A stretch of DNA of 64,000 nucleotides from Haemophilus seminalis (GCF_006384255.1 NZ_VCED01000003.1:1-64000); one strand, 5' to 3'. Numbered from the stretch's first letter, positions 38,760-47,849 are shown. Numbers and translations: made by a program. The notes: generated from the letters alone by a model not told the origin.

Positions 38760-39767
38760 ATGACTGAGAAATTTGATTTAAGTGAAGCAAAAGTTGAAAA
38801 AGTAATTGTTCATAAAATAGGGAATCAGTTCAGAGATGAAGGTATGCAGTTATCAGATGCTGAACTAGAAAGCCACTCAGCGTTAGATGAACTTTTATTA
38901 AAACATTTTCTTCTTCCTGTTTTAAAGAGTGAAAATGAATATACTCTAACTCATGAATCTAATATCAATCTTAATTTAGTTAAGCATTATACATCACTGA
39001 TATTTGAAGATAATGAAAATTTCTTTAATGCTTCTTTAGCTATAGCAAAACATTTATATATTTGCTCATCTCATCCAAATATTGGCGGAGGAGAATTTAT
39101 TGAAATATTATTTACTGGAATAAAATATGCTGAACAATATATTCAGGCTATTGGCTTATTTAGAATTGAGACCAAAAACAGTTATTTAGATGTTGAAAAT
39201 CACAATGGAATCATTGAGATTATTAAACGAGATGGTATTGCTATCGATTCTATTCAAAAAGGCGCTGTAATTTTATCTATTGAAGATATTACTTTTATTA
39301 TTGATAGCTTAGGAAAAAAAACCAAATATTGGTTAGAGTCATTTATAAAAGCAACTCCTAAAAACACCCCTAAGAAATATACACAAATAATCGGTGGCAT
39401 TAGTGCTGCAATTTCTAAGAAAATTACGAATCCAGAAAATATTTTGAAATTTTCAGAATTTTTAGCAAATGAAGATTCATTCTCAATTAATCAGTTAAAA
39501 AAAATATCTAGTAATTTTCTTCATGAAGAAGATATTAATTCTATTGTAGATGGATTTGGTATTAAACATGGGGCTGATTTAGATGTCGATTTTTCAGTTG
39601 ATAAATCAAGACTATCAAAATATATCAAAGTAATATCAAAGAAAATTCCGTTATTAGATGGCATAGAAATTGTGATTTCAAATCCTAATACAAAAATTAT
39701 GTCATTTGAAGTTCAAAAGACTGATTTTGGCTATAAAGCAATCGTTGATATTAAAGAAGGAAAATAA
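38760..39767 (+). CDS. nucleoid-associated protein-like (YejK/NdpA family), cassette gene 1
   Basis: A 335-residue protein, start at MTEKFDLSEAKVEKVIVHKIGNQF with GGTGGAG upstream; a GTG seven codons earlier is less likely. Features that recall the 37-kDa nucleoid-associated family are the N-terminal VEKVIVHKIGN strand, the GGGEFIEILF/YLDVENHNGI segment and the C-terminal DFSVDKSRLSKYIKVISKKIPLLDGIEI. These are weak similarities from memory. YejK binds DNA in E. coli; within a defence cassette it may sense or bind DNA. Low GC unlike the cas genes. Stop and next start are one base apart. Confidence 0.65.
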   Translation: MTEKFDLSEAKVEKVIVHKIGNQFRDEGMQLSDAELESHSALDELLLKHFLLPVLKSENEYTLTHESNINLNLVKHYTSLIFEDNENFFNASLAIAKHLYICSSHPNIGGGEFIEILFTGIKYAEQYIQAIGLFRIETKNSYLDVENHNGIIEIIKRDGIAIDSIQKGAVILSIEDITFIIDSLGKKTKYWLESFIKATPKNTPKKYTQIIGGISAAISKKITNPENILKFSEFLANEDSFSINQLKKISSNFLHEEDINSIVDGFGIKHGADLDVDFSVDKSRLSKYIKVISKKIPLLDGIEIVISNPNTKIMSFEVQKTDFGYKAIVDIKEGK

Positions 39768-39768
39768 T

Positions 39769-40707
39769 ATGGCAGGTGAAATTTCAAAAAAATCTGGTGA
39801 TATTGGTGAGAAGATTGCTAAAAAATTGTTAGAGAAAATAGGGTGGAAAGAACAAATTCATAATATTTCGATTGCATGCTCTGATGATAATCATGTAAAT
39901 AGTTCAGGAAATCAAAAGAAAAGTCATGGAGAGGATATAATATATTTATATGATACTCCATTTCATGATGATACAACGGTTATAGCTCATATTTCTGTTA
40001 AACATAAAATGGAAGGATATGGAACTAGTGAGTTTGCTGTTACTAGCGAATTCAGAAGTCATATTAAAGGGCTTGAGGAAATTATTGCATGTGCAAAGTA
40101 TGATGAAGAATTCAATTCATTGATTGGACTGACTACCATCAAAAAGAATCGAAAAGATATTGGGATACTGATTTGGTTACATAGTAATAAAAATGAAATT
40201 GATCGAAGCATTTTGCCTATTATTGCAAAGTCTAGACCAGATTTAAAGGGCGATACCCCCTATTATGTTATAGATAGTGCTAGAGCAAGCTTTCTTTTAA
40301 AAGTAATAAATGATCTAGAAAAACGATCTTGTAATGGAGAATATCAATTTTATTATCCTAAGATCGGAACTTCTATTTCAGTTGAATTAGATAGGAAAGG
40401 TCATTTTTTACCTATAGAGTTAATTGTTTCAGATATTATACCAGCTATTGTTTCAGTAGATAGTCAAAATCAATTTTACTTATATAGTAGAGAAATTTTT
40501 AGCGATATAGCATATAAAAACCTTATAGCCTATGCTTTAAATTTTTCTGCTGGCTTAGTTTCAAAAATTTATATTGGATTTCCTGATTACAATTCGGTCA
40601 TTAATGAAGATATGGCTAAAATGATTCGTTCTTCATTTAAAGATAGAAGAGAAGAGATCATTCCTTTTTCTTACAATAGTTCAATTTTAGATTTGCTTCA
40701 GGAGTAA
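39769..40707 (+). CDS. PD-(D/E)XK nuclease-like protein, possibly GAPS4a-like, cassette gene 2
   Basis: A 312-residue protein from MAGEISKKSGDIGEKIAKKLLEKIGW. The N-terminal 80 residues have the layout of a restriction-endonuclease fold: Glu14 in an alpha-helix (GEKIAKKLL), Asp56 in HGEDIIYLYD, then an ISVKHK strand with Lys78. The position usually held by Glu or Gln before that Lys is Ser here. The start and the fold recall the nuclease of the GAPS4 defence system, which has a two-gene layout; I cannot verify this. It is tightly coupled to both neighbours. Confidence 0.6.
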   Translation: MAGEISKKSGDIGEKIAKKLLEKIGWKEQIHNISIACSDDNHVNSSGNQKKSHGEDIIYLYDTPFHDDTTVIAHISVKHKMEGYGTSEFAVTSEFRSHIKGLEEIIACAKYDEEFNSLIGLTTIKKNRKDIGILIWLHSNKNEIDRSILPIIAKSRPDLKGDTPYYVIDSARASFLLKVINDLEKRSCNGEYQFYYPKIGTSISVELDRKGHFLPIELIVSDIIPAIVSVDSQNQFYLYSREIFSDIAYKNLIAYALNFSAGLVSKIYIGFPDYNSVINEDMAKMIRSSFKDRREEIIPFSYNSSILDLLQE

Positions 40708-40710
40708 ACA

Positions 40711-41844
40711 ATGGAAAATAAATTAGATCTAAAAGGTTTGATTCCATCTGGAAATGAATTACGAGTTCTTCTCAATAGCAAGCATATTTCTGAAGGTGAA
40801 ATAAATAATACCTTAAAAAATAAAGGTGTATTTTGTGGGGATGGCGATAAAACTTTTTCTGTTCCCCTTCTTGTCGCTACACTGTTAACACCAAATGAAT
40901 ACTCTAATATTATTGATAAATCCATTGCAAGAAATTTAAAGCCTAAAAGTAAAATTTCAAAATTAGAGTTGTCTAATGAAGGTATAAATTGGAAGGAACC
41001 TTTAAAAAACTTATTCTCTTCTGATTTTGATATTTTTCGAGATATCCCTAATATTGAAATAAATACTAAACCCAAACTTACATTTATTGGAAATAATAAA
41101 GCTAAAATTCAATACGAGATAAAGAGAAAAGATTTTAGTAAAGATTTTTTGAATAGGGAGCTTGATTTTTATGGAGAAATTATTATTGAAAAGCAAAATG
41201 ATGGAATTAGCTTAGAATCTATTTATACTCATACATCTGGTGAGACCGAACTTATAAACCGTAGGCTTGGTGTTGCGATTGCGAAAGAACTAAAACAATC
41301 AGGTGTTACTAAGAGTGATGTAGAAGAGAGGATTACTTTTGCTAGTTTTAAAGATATAGAGAGAGTTAGGTTTTTCAAAAGATTAACAGGTGGACTAGGT
41401 GAATATTTAAAATTAGATAATGTGAATGAGATAGTTATTAGCAGGGAAGGTTCGAAAAATCCATTACCTAATGATCCTAAAGTCTCTTGGATGAATAATA
41501 CGGTTACGTCAATGAAAATTGATGGAAATCGGTTGCATGATATTTTTTTAATGTCAGATGAAATATATTATGAGTATTACTATATTCATAATATGCTTGT
41601 AACTTATAAATACTCAGAGGGGGTAAAATCAGGAACTTTAAAGATTTGTTTTTTCTTTAGTTCTTCGTCAAGAAAAAGATCATCATTTGATAAAGATGCT
41701 GAGCTTACTTTTGTGATAACAGGATCTAACTATGACAATCAGCCAACTGCTTCGATCAGAAAGAATATTGAAAATGATATATCAGAGAAAATTAGAACAA
41801 TGATTAAAACTGAATATCAGAAGATATTAAGTGAAAGATCGTAA
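40711..41844 (+). CDS. partner protein, possibly GAPS4b-like, cassette gene 3
   Basis: A 377-residue protein starting MENKLDLKGLIPSGNELRVLLNSKHISEGEINNTLKNKGVF, with a later DKTFSVPLLVATLLTPNEYSNI. This N-terminus looks to me like the second protein of GAPS4-type systems (SGxELRxLL, xxRGVF, PLLxxxLLxPxE), from memory only. No catalytic motif is visible. The C-terminal half is rich in beta segments. It lies three bases after gene 2, so the two probably act together. Low GC. Confidence 0.55.
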   Translation: MENKLDLKGLIPSGNELRVLLNSKHISEGEINNTLKNKGVFCGDGDKTFSVPLLVATLLTPNEYSNIIDKSIARNLKPKSKISKLELSNEGINWKEPLKNLFSSDFDIFRDIPNIEINTKPKLTFIGNNKAKIQYEIKRKDFSKDFLNRELDFYGEIIIEKQNDGISLESIYTHTSGETELINRRLGVAIAKELKQSGVTKSDVEERITFASFKDIERVRFFKRLTGGLGEYLKLDNVNEIVISREGSKNPLPNDPKVSWMNNTVTSMKIDGNRLHDIFLMSDEIYYEYYYIHNMLVTYKYSEGVKSGTLKICFFFSSSSRKRSSFDKDAELTFVITGSNYDNQPTASIRKNIENDISEKIRTMIKTEYQKILSERS

Positions 41845-41850
41845 CTAAAT

Positions 41851-41856
41851 TATAAT
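41851..41856 (+). promoter_or_regulatory. candidate -10 box of the crRNA-like RNA and cas5 operon
   Basis: TATAAT, a perfect -10, lies just after the cassette stop and about 48 bases before the first pseudo-repeat. The -35 is poor (TTAAGT at 41827-41832, 18-base spacing). It would start a transcript containing the whole crRNA-like element and then cas5. Confidence 0.45.
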
Positions 41857-41903
41857 CTTCTATTTTTTAGCATTTAAGAATGGTTTATCGAAAATAATTT
41901 ATA

Positions 41904-41999
41904 GTATCGTATTCTTAAAATACGTGTATTGAAACTAAAGCTGATAGGTTATCAGTATTAAAAAAAATCAGCCGCCTTCGGGCGGCTGTGTGTTAAGGA
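41904..41999 (+). ncRNA. crRNA-like element (pseudo-repeat, pseudo-spacer, pseudo-repeat) in the cas5 leader
   Basis: Pseudo-repeat 1 (41904-41935) has a diverged stem, CGTATT-CTTAA-AATACG, that ends at repeat position 21 exactly like the stem of array repeats, followed by the handle TGTATTGAAAC (10/11 identical to the array). The pseudo-spacer is 41936-41967 (32 nt). Pseudo-repeat 2 (41968-41999) has stem CAGCCGCC/GGCGGCTG with a TTCG loop, again ending at position 21, then TGTGTT. Cas5-type cleavage after both stems would give 41925-41988, 64 nt: 11-nt handle, spacer and 3' hairpin, like a normal type I-C crRNA. Compare CreA/CreR RNAs of other CRISPR types. Confidence 0.82.
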
Positions 42000-42005
42000 G
42001 TTTGT

Positions 42006-42683
42006 ATGGCAAACCAAATCCGCCTACACGTTTGGGGCGATTATGCCTGTTTTACCCGTCCGGAGATGAAGGTGGAGCGGGTGTCTTATGATGTCATCAC
42101 GCCGTCGGCGGCGCGCGGGATTTTGGCGGCGGTGCATTGGAAGCCGGCGATTCGGTGGGTGATTGACCGGATTTATGTGTTGAAACCGATTCGGTTTGAG
42201 TCGGTGCGGCGCAATGAGTTGGGCGGCAAGATTTCGGCGGGTAAGGTTAGCGGTGCGATGAAGCGTAAAAGCGTTGCCGATTTATATACGCTGATTGAAG
42301 ACGACCGCCAGCAGCGCGCGGCGACGGTGCTTAAAGACGTGGCTTATGTGATTGAAGCCCATGCGGTGCTGACGGCAAAAGCGGGCGTGGATGAGACCGT
42401 TACCAAGCATATCGAGATGTTCAAACGCCGTGCGAAAAAGGGGCAATGTTTTCAGCAGCCTTGTTTGGGCGTGCGTGAATTTTCTGCCGATTTTGCCTTA
42501 ATTGACGAAGGCGAGCCGCTGCCGCTGTCGGCGTTATCAGAAAACGATGCAAACCGTGATTTGGGCTGGATGCTGCACGATATTGATTTTGACCACGGCA
42601 ACACGCCGCATTTTTTCCGTGCACAAATGAAAGAAGGCGTAATTGATGTGCCGCCGTTTTACGCCGAGGAGGTGAAAGCATGA
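42006..42683 (+). CDS. cas5c: Cas5 of type I-C (Cas5c/d), crRNA-processing subunit
   Basis: In type I-C there is no Cas6; Cas5 cuts the repeat at the base of its hairpin and stays on the handle. The 225-residue protein has the family start NQIRLHVWGDYACFTRPEMKVERVSYDVITPSAARG and the RRNELGGKIS segment. The ribosome site AAGGAG (41995-42000) lies inside pseudo-repeat 2, so Cas5 cleavage just upstream could affect its own translation. It overlaps cas8c by 4 bases. Confidence 0.95.
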   Translation: MANQIRLHVWGDYACFTRPEMKVERVSYDVITPSAARGILAAVHWKPAIRWVIDRIYVLKPIRFESVRRNELGGKISAGKVSGAMKRKSVADLYTLIEDDRQQRAATVLKDVAYVIEAHAVLTAKAGVDETVTKHIEMFKRRAKKGQCFQQPCLGVREFSADFALIDEGEPLPLSALSENDANRDLGWMLHDIDFDHGNTPHFFRAQMKEGVIDVPPFYAEEVKA

Positions 42684-44461
42684 TTCTTGCCTCCCTTGCC
42701 CGCTATTACCGCCGTTTGGCAGCGGAAAACGATGAAATGGGCAACCCGAAAGTGCCGCCTTATGGCTTTAGCGAGGAAAAAATCGGCTTGATTTTGGTGT
42801 TGGACAAAGAAGGTCGTCTGAAAACCGTTGTGCCGAATCTGACCGCCGATAAAAAGCCGCAGCCGAAGCTGATGAGCGTGCCGCGCCCTGAAAAACGCAC
42901 GTCGGGCATCAAACCGAATTTTTTGTGGGACAAAACCGCCTACGCGCTTGGCGTGGAAGCCAATAAAAACAAAGCCGAGGCGAAAGAAAAACCGTTTACG
43001 CCGTCTGAAAAAACTTTTGATGCCTTCAAGCAATACCATCTCGATTTACTGCAAAACAGCGACGATGAAGGCCTGCAAGCCTTGTGCCGTTTTCTGCAAA
43101 ACTGGCAGCCTGCACATTTCGCCGCCGAAAATCTGCCTGCCGAAATGCTCGATGCCAACATCGCATTTTCTCTTGAAAAACCGACCGCACTTATCCATAA
43201 ACGCGAAGCCGCGCAGAGCTTGTGGGCAGGCTGCCTGAAAAGCGACGAAGCGCTCGAGGGCTTGTGCCTGATTAGCGGCGATAACGCCCCGATTGCACGG
43301 CTGCATCCGGCGATTAAAGGCGTGTTTGGCGGGCAAAGCTCCGGCGGTTCGATTATTTCGTTCAACAAAGAAGCCTTTGCCTCGTTTGGCAAGGAGCAAG
43401 GCGCAAATGCCCCTGTTTCCGAACAATCCGCATTTGCCTACACCACTGCGCTGAACTATCTGTTACGCCGCGAAAATAATCATTGTTTGACCATCGGCGA
43501 CGCCAGCACGGTCTTTTGGGCGGAAGCGGACGATAACGCGACGGAGCAGGCTGCCGAAGGTTTCTTCGCGCACGTATTTACGCCTCCGGATGACGAACAA
43601 GAAAGTGCCAAAGTTTTCAACGTATTGAAACAAATAAGTAACAAAGGTCGCCCGCTGCAAGAAATTGCACCCGAACTCTCTCCCAATACCCGTTTTTATA
43701 TCTTAGGGCTTGCCCCCAATGCCGCGCGGATTTCTGTTCGGTTTTGGCTGGATACCACCTTTGGGCAGTTGGCGGAAAATTTGGCGCAGCATTGGCAAGA
43801 TTTAGCTATTGAACCTTGCGCATGGAAAACGCCGCCGTCTATTTGGCGACTCTTATTGCAAACTGCCGTATTGGGCAAAAGCGAAAATATCTCGCCCGTG
43901 TTGGCAGGCGAAATGACCCGCGCCGTGATTTGCGGCACGCCGTACCCCTTAAGTTTGCTGTCGCAACTGATTACCCGAATCCGCGCCGACGGCGACGTGA
44001 ACGGTCTGCGCGTGGCAATGATGAAAGCCGTATTAGAGCGGCGTTTTAGAAAAGGTTTTATCGAAGAAGGAGTTCCTATGAGTTTGAACAATGAAAGCCC
44101 GAATCGCGCCTATCTTTTAGGGCGGCTGTTTGCCGTGTTGGAGCGCATCCAATATCAGGCGCTGGGCGAATTAAACGCAGGCATTGCCGACCGCTATTAC
44201 GGTTCTGCATCCGCCGTGCCGTTTTCCGTTTTTCCGCGCCTTTTGTCGGGCGCAAAACACCATTTATCGCGCCTGCGTAAAGACAAAGCCGGCATGGCGG
44301 TGAATTTGGATAAAGATTTGGGCGAAATCATTGCCAAACTGCCCGAAACCTTTCCGCGCCATTTGAGCATTGATGAGCAAGGCCGCTTCGCCATCGGCTA
44401 TTACCATCAAAAACAAAGTTATTTTTCTAAAAAAGAAACCGCTGAAACCATTGAAAACTAA
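42680..44461 (+). CDS. cas8c: Cas8c (Csd1), large subunit of type I-C Cascade
   Basis: Cas8c recognises the PAM and is needed for target binding. The 593-residue protein is of the usual length for Csd1. Family features include [13 protein letters not shown] at the start, the [25 protein letters not shown] segment and [19 protein letters not shown]. In type I-C a small subunit is translated from an internal start; the ATG at 44078 ([14 protein letters not shown]) preceded by GAAGGAG looks like that start. It holds two Neisseria-type uptake words (42811, 42998). Confidence 0.94.
   Translation: MILASLARYYRRLAAENDEMGNPKVPPYGFSEEKIGLILVLDKEGRLKTVVPNLTADKKPQPKLMSVPRPEKRTSGIKPNFLWDKTAYALGVEANKNKAEAKEKPFTPSEKTFDAFKQYHLDLLQNSDDEGLQALCRFLQNWQPAHFAAENLPAEMLDANIAFSLEKPTALIHKREAAQSLWAGCLKSDEALEGLCLISGDNAPIARLHPAIKGVFGGQSSGGSIISFNKEAFASFGKEQGANAPVSEQSAFAYTTALNYLLRRENNHCLTIGDASTVFWAEADDNATEQAAEGFFAHVFTPPDDEQESAKVFNVLKQISNKGRPLQEIAPELSPNTRFYILGLAPNAARISVRFWLDTTFGQLAENLAQHWQDLAIEPCAWKTPPSIWRLLLQTAVLGKSENISPVLAGEMTRAVICGTPYPLSLLSQLITRIRADGDVNGLRVAMMKAVLERRFRKGFIEEGVPMSLNNESPNRAYLLGRLFAVLERIQYQALGELNAGIADRYYGSASAVPFSVFPRLLSGAKHHLSRLRKDKAGMAVNLDKDLGEIIAKLPETFPRHLSIDEQGRFAIGYYHQKQSYFSKKETAETIEN
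44078..44461 (+). CDS. cas11c: probable Cas11c small subunit from an internal start in cas8c
   Basis: Type I-C systems make a Cas11 small subunit from an internal ribosome site in cas8c (established for other I-C systems). Here GAAGGAG at 44065-44071 lies 6 bases before an in-frame ATG at 44078 ([25 protein letters not shown]), giving a helical protein of 127 residues sharing the cas8c stop. The position is as expected. Whether it is used is inferred. Confidence 0.7.
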   Translation: MSLNNESPNRAYLLGRLFAVLERIQYQALGELNAGIADRYYGSASAVPFSVFPRLLSGAKHHLSRLRKDKAGMAVNLDKDLGEIIAKLPETFPRHLSIDEQGRFAIGYYHQKQSYFSKKETAETIEN

Positions 44462-44472
44462 GGAGCCAGAAA

Positions 44473-45339
44473 ATGTCTGCTATTCAAAACCGCTATGAAT
44501 TTGTTTACTTTTTTGACGTAACCAACGGCAACCCCAACGGCGATCCCGATGCGGGCAATATGCCACGCCTTGACCCCGAATCCAGCAAAGGCTTGGTAAC
44601 CGATGTCTGCCTGAAACGCAAAATCCGTAATTTTGTAGAAATCAGCAGCGAAAACAAAGCCGGTTATGAAATCTACGTCAAAGAAAAAAGCGTGTTAAAC
44701 CTGCAAAACAAACGCGCCTATGAAGCGCTCGGTATAGAATTTGAAGCCAAAAAACTGCCTAAAGACGAAGCCAAAGCCCGCGACATTACCGCTTGGATGT
44801 GTAAAAACTTCTTTGATATCCGCACCTTCGGCGCCGTGATGACCACCGAAGTCAACAGCGGACAAGTGCGCGGCCCGGTGCAGCTGGCGTTTGCCCAATC
44901 CATCGACCCGATTGTGCCACTGGAAGTTTCTATCACCCGCATGGCGGTCACCAACGAAAAAGACTTGGAAAAAGAACGCACTATGGGGCGCAAATACATT
45001 GTCCCTTACGCGCTCTACCGCGTGCACGGCTTTATCTCCGCCAACCTTGCCGCCAAAACCGGTTTTTCAGACGACGACTTAGCCAAACTCTGGCAAGCCC
45101 TGACGCTGATGTTTGAGCATGACCGCTCCGCCGCCCGTGGCGAAATGGCGGCACGCAAACTGATTGTTTTCAAACACGATAGCGCACTCGGCAGCCAGCC
45201 TGCACATAAACTGTTTGACGCCGTAAAAGTCGAACGCGTAAACGGCGAATCAGGTACGCCCGCAAGCGGTTTTGGTGATTACAACATCAGCGTAGTTTCA
45301 GATGGCTTAAATGGCGTGAGTGTGGAAGAACTGCTTTAA
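44473..45339 (+). CDS. cas7c: Cas7 of type I-C (Csd2), backbone subunit
   Basis: Cas7 polymerises along the crRNA spacer as the Cascade backbone. The 288-residue protein begins with [31 protein letters not shown], the diagnostic Csd2 N-terminus, and has the [24 protein letters not shown] segment. AAGGAG precedes the ATG. It is 11 bases after cas8c and 14 before cas4. GC-rich codon use. Confidence 0.96.
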   Translation: MSAIQNRYEFVYFFDVTNGNPNGDPDAGNMPRLDPESSKGLVTDVCLKRKIRNFVEISSENKAGYEIYVKEKSVLNLQNKRAYEALGIEFEAKKLPKDEAKARDITAWMCKNFFDIRTFGAVMTTEVNSGQVRGPVQLAFAQSIDPIVPLEVSITRMAVTNEKDLEKERTMGRKYIVPYALYRVHGFISANLAAKTGFSDDDLAKLWQALTLMFEHDRSAARGEMAARKLIVFKHDSALGSQPAHKLFDAVKVERVNGESGTPASGFGDYNISVVSDGLNGVSVEELL

Positions 45340-45353
45340 AAACACTTAAAAAG

Positions 45354-46013
45354 ATGACCGCACTTTCAGCCAAAGCCAAAGGGGAAACTCAGGACACGCG
45401 CCTGATTCCCCTTTCCGCCCTGCAACACTACGCCTTCTGCTCGCGCCAATGCGCCCTGATTCACAACGAGAAGGCGTGGGCGGAGAACTATTTGACTGCG
45501 CAGGGCAAGGCGCTGCATGAGCGGGTAGATTCGGGCGAGCTGGAAACGCGCAAGGGCGTGCGCTTTGAGCGGGCAGTGCATGTGTCGGCGGAAAAACTGG
45601 GCATCAGCGGCGTGCTGGATTTGGTGGAGGTGGAAACGAAAACAGGCCGTCTGAAACCCGTGGAATACAAACGCGGCAAGCCCAAACCCGACCCGATGGA
45701 TGAAATTCAGCTTTGCGCCCAAGGCTTGTGCTTGGAAGAAATGACGGGGCAAACCGTCTCTGAGGGCGCGCTGTGGTATATGCAAACCCGCCACCGCGTT
45801 CCCGTCGTATTTTCAGACGACCTGCGCGCCCAAACACTCGTCACCATCGCTGCCGTGCGCGAACTTCTAAACAGCGGCAAAACACCGCCACCCGACTACG
45901 GCAAACGCTGCAAAGCCTGCTCTCTGGTGGAGATTTGTCAGCCTGAGTTGCTGGGGAAACGGGATAGAAGTGTGGGGTATGTAGAGGAGTTGTTTGAGTT
46001 AGAGAATAACTGA
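45354..46013 (+). CDS. cas4: Cas4, spacer-acquisition exonuclease
   Basis: Cas4 trims pre-spacers and checks the PAM with Cas1-Cas2. The 219-residue RecB-like protein has four cluster cysteines (YCFCSRQC-like start YAFCSRQCAL, and CKACSLVEIC at the C-terminus) and nuclease motifs around VLDLVEVE and VEYKRGKPKPDPMDEIQLCAQ. Codons 2-5 contain a Haemophilus uptake signal, while Neisseria-type words lie at 45644 and 45812. It is the last gene before the second AT-rich insert. Confidence 0.95.
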   Translation: MTALSAKAKGETQDTRLIPLSALQHYAFCSRQCALIHNEKAWAENYLTAQGKALHERVDSGELETRKGVRFERAVHVSAEKLGISGVLDLVEVETKTGRLKPVEYKRGKPKPDPMDEIQLCAQGLCLEEMTGQTVSEGALWYMQTRHRVPVVFSDDLRAQTLVTIAAVRELLNSGKTPPPDYGKRCKACSLVEICQPELLGKRDRSVGYVEELFELENN

Positions 46014-46045
46014 ATTTATTTTATTTTATTTTTGAGGTAATTAAT

Positions 46046-47743
46046 ATGGCAAATTGGAAAACATACCGTATTTCTGATGTGATTAATGAAATTGATGAAG
46101 GTAAATATGTTTTACCTGTGATTCAAAGGTCTTTGGTGTGGACAGAAGAAAAAATGGAATTATTATTTGACACCTTATTAAAAGGAGATAGTTTCAGTGG
46201 TGTGATAGCCATAAAAGAAGAAAAAGGTAAGATGCCTTTATTCAATTATCGTCGATTCAGCAAAACTGGCGAACTGGTTAATAGTAAAGAAATTGATAAA
46301 TTAGAACAAACTCAATTTTTTATCATTGATGGACAACAGCGGTTACAAACTTTTTATATGGGATTAATGGGCAGTTTAAATGGAAAATATTTATATTTTG
46401 ATTTATATAGTAACTATTTATCTCAATACGAGTTCAAATTTGAAAAAGACAAAAGTTCATTACCGTCATCATCTAAAGATGATGGCAGGAGCCTATCAAG
46501 ACACTTATGGTATGAGGCTGGTACATTATTAAACAAATTAAAAGATACCAATGATGAAGAACAAGTTGCAGATGAATTAATTGATGATTTTGATATTAAA
46601 GATGAATTAGAAAGAGATCATATCAAAAAGAATATTAAAGCGTTTTATAAAAATATTATTTCATCGGATAGCCTTGGTGTTTCTATTGTAAATATCAATA
46701 AAACCAGACCGGATCTTGAAAACAGACAGCGTATTGTGGAATTGTTTAGAAGACTGAATGATGGTGGTACAAAATTATCTTCATTTGATTTGGTTGCCTC
46801 TATTTTAAAAGGGTTTGATTGGAGGATGGAGGGCTTTCTAAGAGAGATTTTATCTCAATATGATGATATTGGTCTTACACAAGATAATTTAATTAAACTT
46901 ATATTTATTCTGCAGGATAATCATAATAAAGAAATGGCTAATATAGAAGATAGTGATGCCAATTTTGCAATTCTTAATAAAGAAAAAATTGAATCTTCTT
47001 TATATGCAACAAAACAATTTTTAAAACATTCAAAATTGTATGATTATTATAAAGATGGCAGTCGTTCGTTTATACCGCTATTTTTTATTGCATATCATTT
47101 ATTTCATAAAAAATTAGAGTTAGATGAAATAAAATCATATTTCAATAATTTTGAAACTGGTAATTTTGATTATATCCCAATGAAAAGCTGGTTATATCAT
47201 TCTTTATTAAATGGTGTGTTTCGTAGCCGAGGAGCTGGCTGGGTATCTTATAAAACAGGGATTAGGAAATTACTCAGCGTGATTAAAGATTTTAAAAATG
47301 AGGAATTTCCAGTAAAAGATTTATTCGATGTTTATATTCAACATCCCTTAAACTTTGATCTAAATTACTCTAAAGAATCTTTAAATAACTTAGATTCTTC
47401 TTTTGTTTATTATTTAATGTATGATCGTAAAGAGAGCTTGAGAGTTAATGATGTTGATCACATCATGCCAAAATTTATTTTGCAAAGTTATAACTATTCT
47501 TGGGATAAGATTAATAGTATTTCAAATTATCAACTATTAGATTATTCAACAAATAGAGGTAATAAAAATTCAAGTTCATTTAATGATTGGATTAATAATA
47601 AAGATAATGTTAAAGATAAAAAGCAGTATGTGAAAATTCATCTTATACCAGATGACGAAAGCTTATGGTTAGAGAAAGAGTTTGAGAAATTTATTGATAA
47701 GAGGGCAGAGTTAATCATTGAAAAAATATCGTCTTATTTGTAG
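46046..47743 (+). CDS. DUF262 (GmrS-like) plus HNH nuclease, inserted in the cas operon
   Basis: A 565-residue protein. The N-terminus is DUF262: ISDVINEIDEGKYVLPVIQRSLVW and DGQQRLQTFYMGL at residues 95-107. The C-terminus has an HNH-like motif (VDHIMPKF near residue 470 and NYQLLDYSTNRGNK). This two-domain form occurs in GmrSD and other modification-dependent or phosphorothioate-dependent restriction enzymes. The gene is AT-rich and unlike the cas genes on either side, so it was inserted between cas4 and cas1. No partner gene is present, and its trigger is unknown. Confidence 0.85.
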   Translation: MANWKTYRISDVINEIDEGKYVLPVIQRSLVWTEEKMELLFDTLLKGDSFSGVIAIKEEKGKMPLFNYRRFSKTGELVNSKEIDKLEQTQFFIIDGQQRLQTFYMGLMGSLNGKYLYFDLYSNYLSQYEFKFEKDKSSLPSSSKDDGRSLSRHLWYEAGTLLNKLKDTNDEEQVADELIDDFDIKDELERDHIKKNIKAFYKNIISSDSLGVSIVNINKTRPDLENRQRIVELFRRLNDGGTKLSSFDLVASILKGFDWRMEGFLREILSQYDDIGLTQDNLIKLIFILQDNHNKEMANIEDSDANFAILNKEKIESSLYATKQFLKHSKLYDYYKDGSRSFIPLFFIAYHLFHKKLELDEIKSYFNNFETGNFDYIPMKSWLYHSLLNGVFRSRGAGWVSYKTGIRKLLSVIKDFKNEEFPVKDLFDVYIQHPLNFDLNYSKESLNNLDSSFVYYLMYDRKESLRVNDVDHIMPKFILQSYNYSWDKINSISNYQLLDYSTNRGNKNSSSFNDWINNKDNVKDKKQYVKIHLIPDDESLWLEKEFEKFIDKRAELIIEKISSYL

Positions 47744-47849
47744 GGATTCTATGCTGAGTTATCGTGTTCACCCTAATCCAATCTGCCAATAATTTTCAGG
47801 TGACCCAACCAGCACCCCAAAAGTGCGGTCAAAATCCAAGGAGTTCCCC

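Larger units (their letters stand above)
37032..45823. repeat. Neisseria-type DNA uptake words within the cas genes
   Basis: Exact AGGTCGTCTGAA occurs at 37937-37948 (+), 38198-38209 (-), 42811-42822 (+) and 45812-45823 (-). AGGCCGTCTGAA is at 45644-45655. One-or-two-base variants lie at 37032 (-), 38088, 42998 (with core GCCGTCTGAA) and 45065 (-). These match the Neisseria DUS family, in particular the AG and mucosa-type dialects (from memory). None is in the AT-rich inserts. Haemophilus AAGTGCGGT signals are also present in the same genes. Confidence 0.85.
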
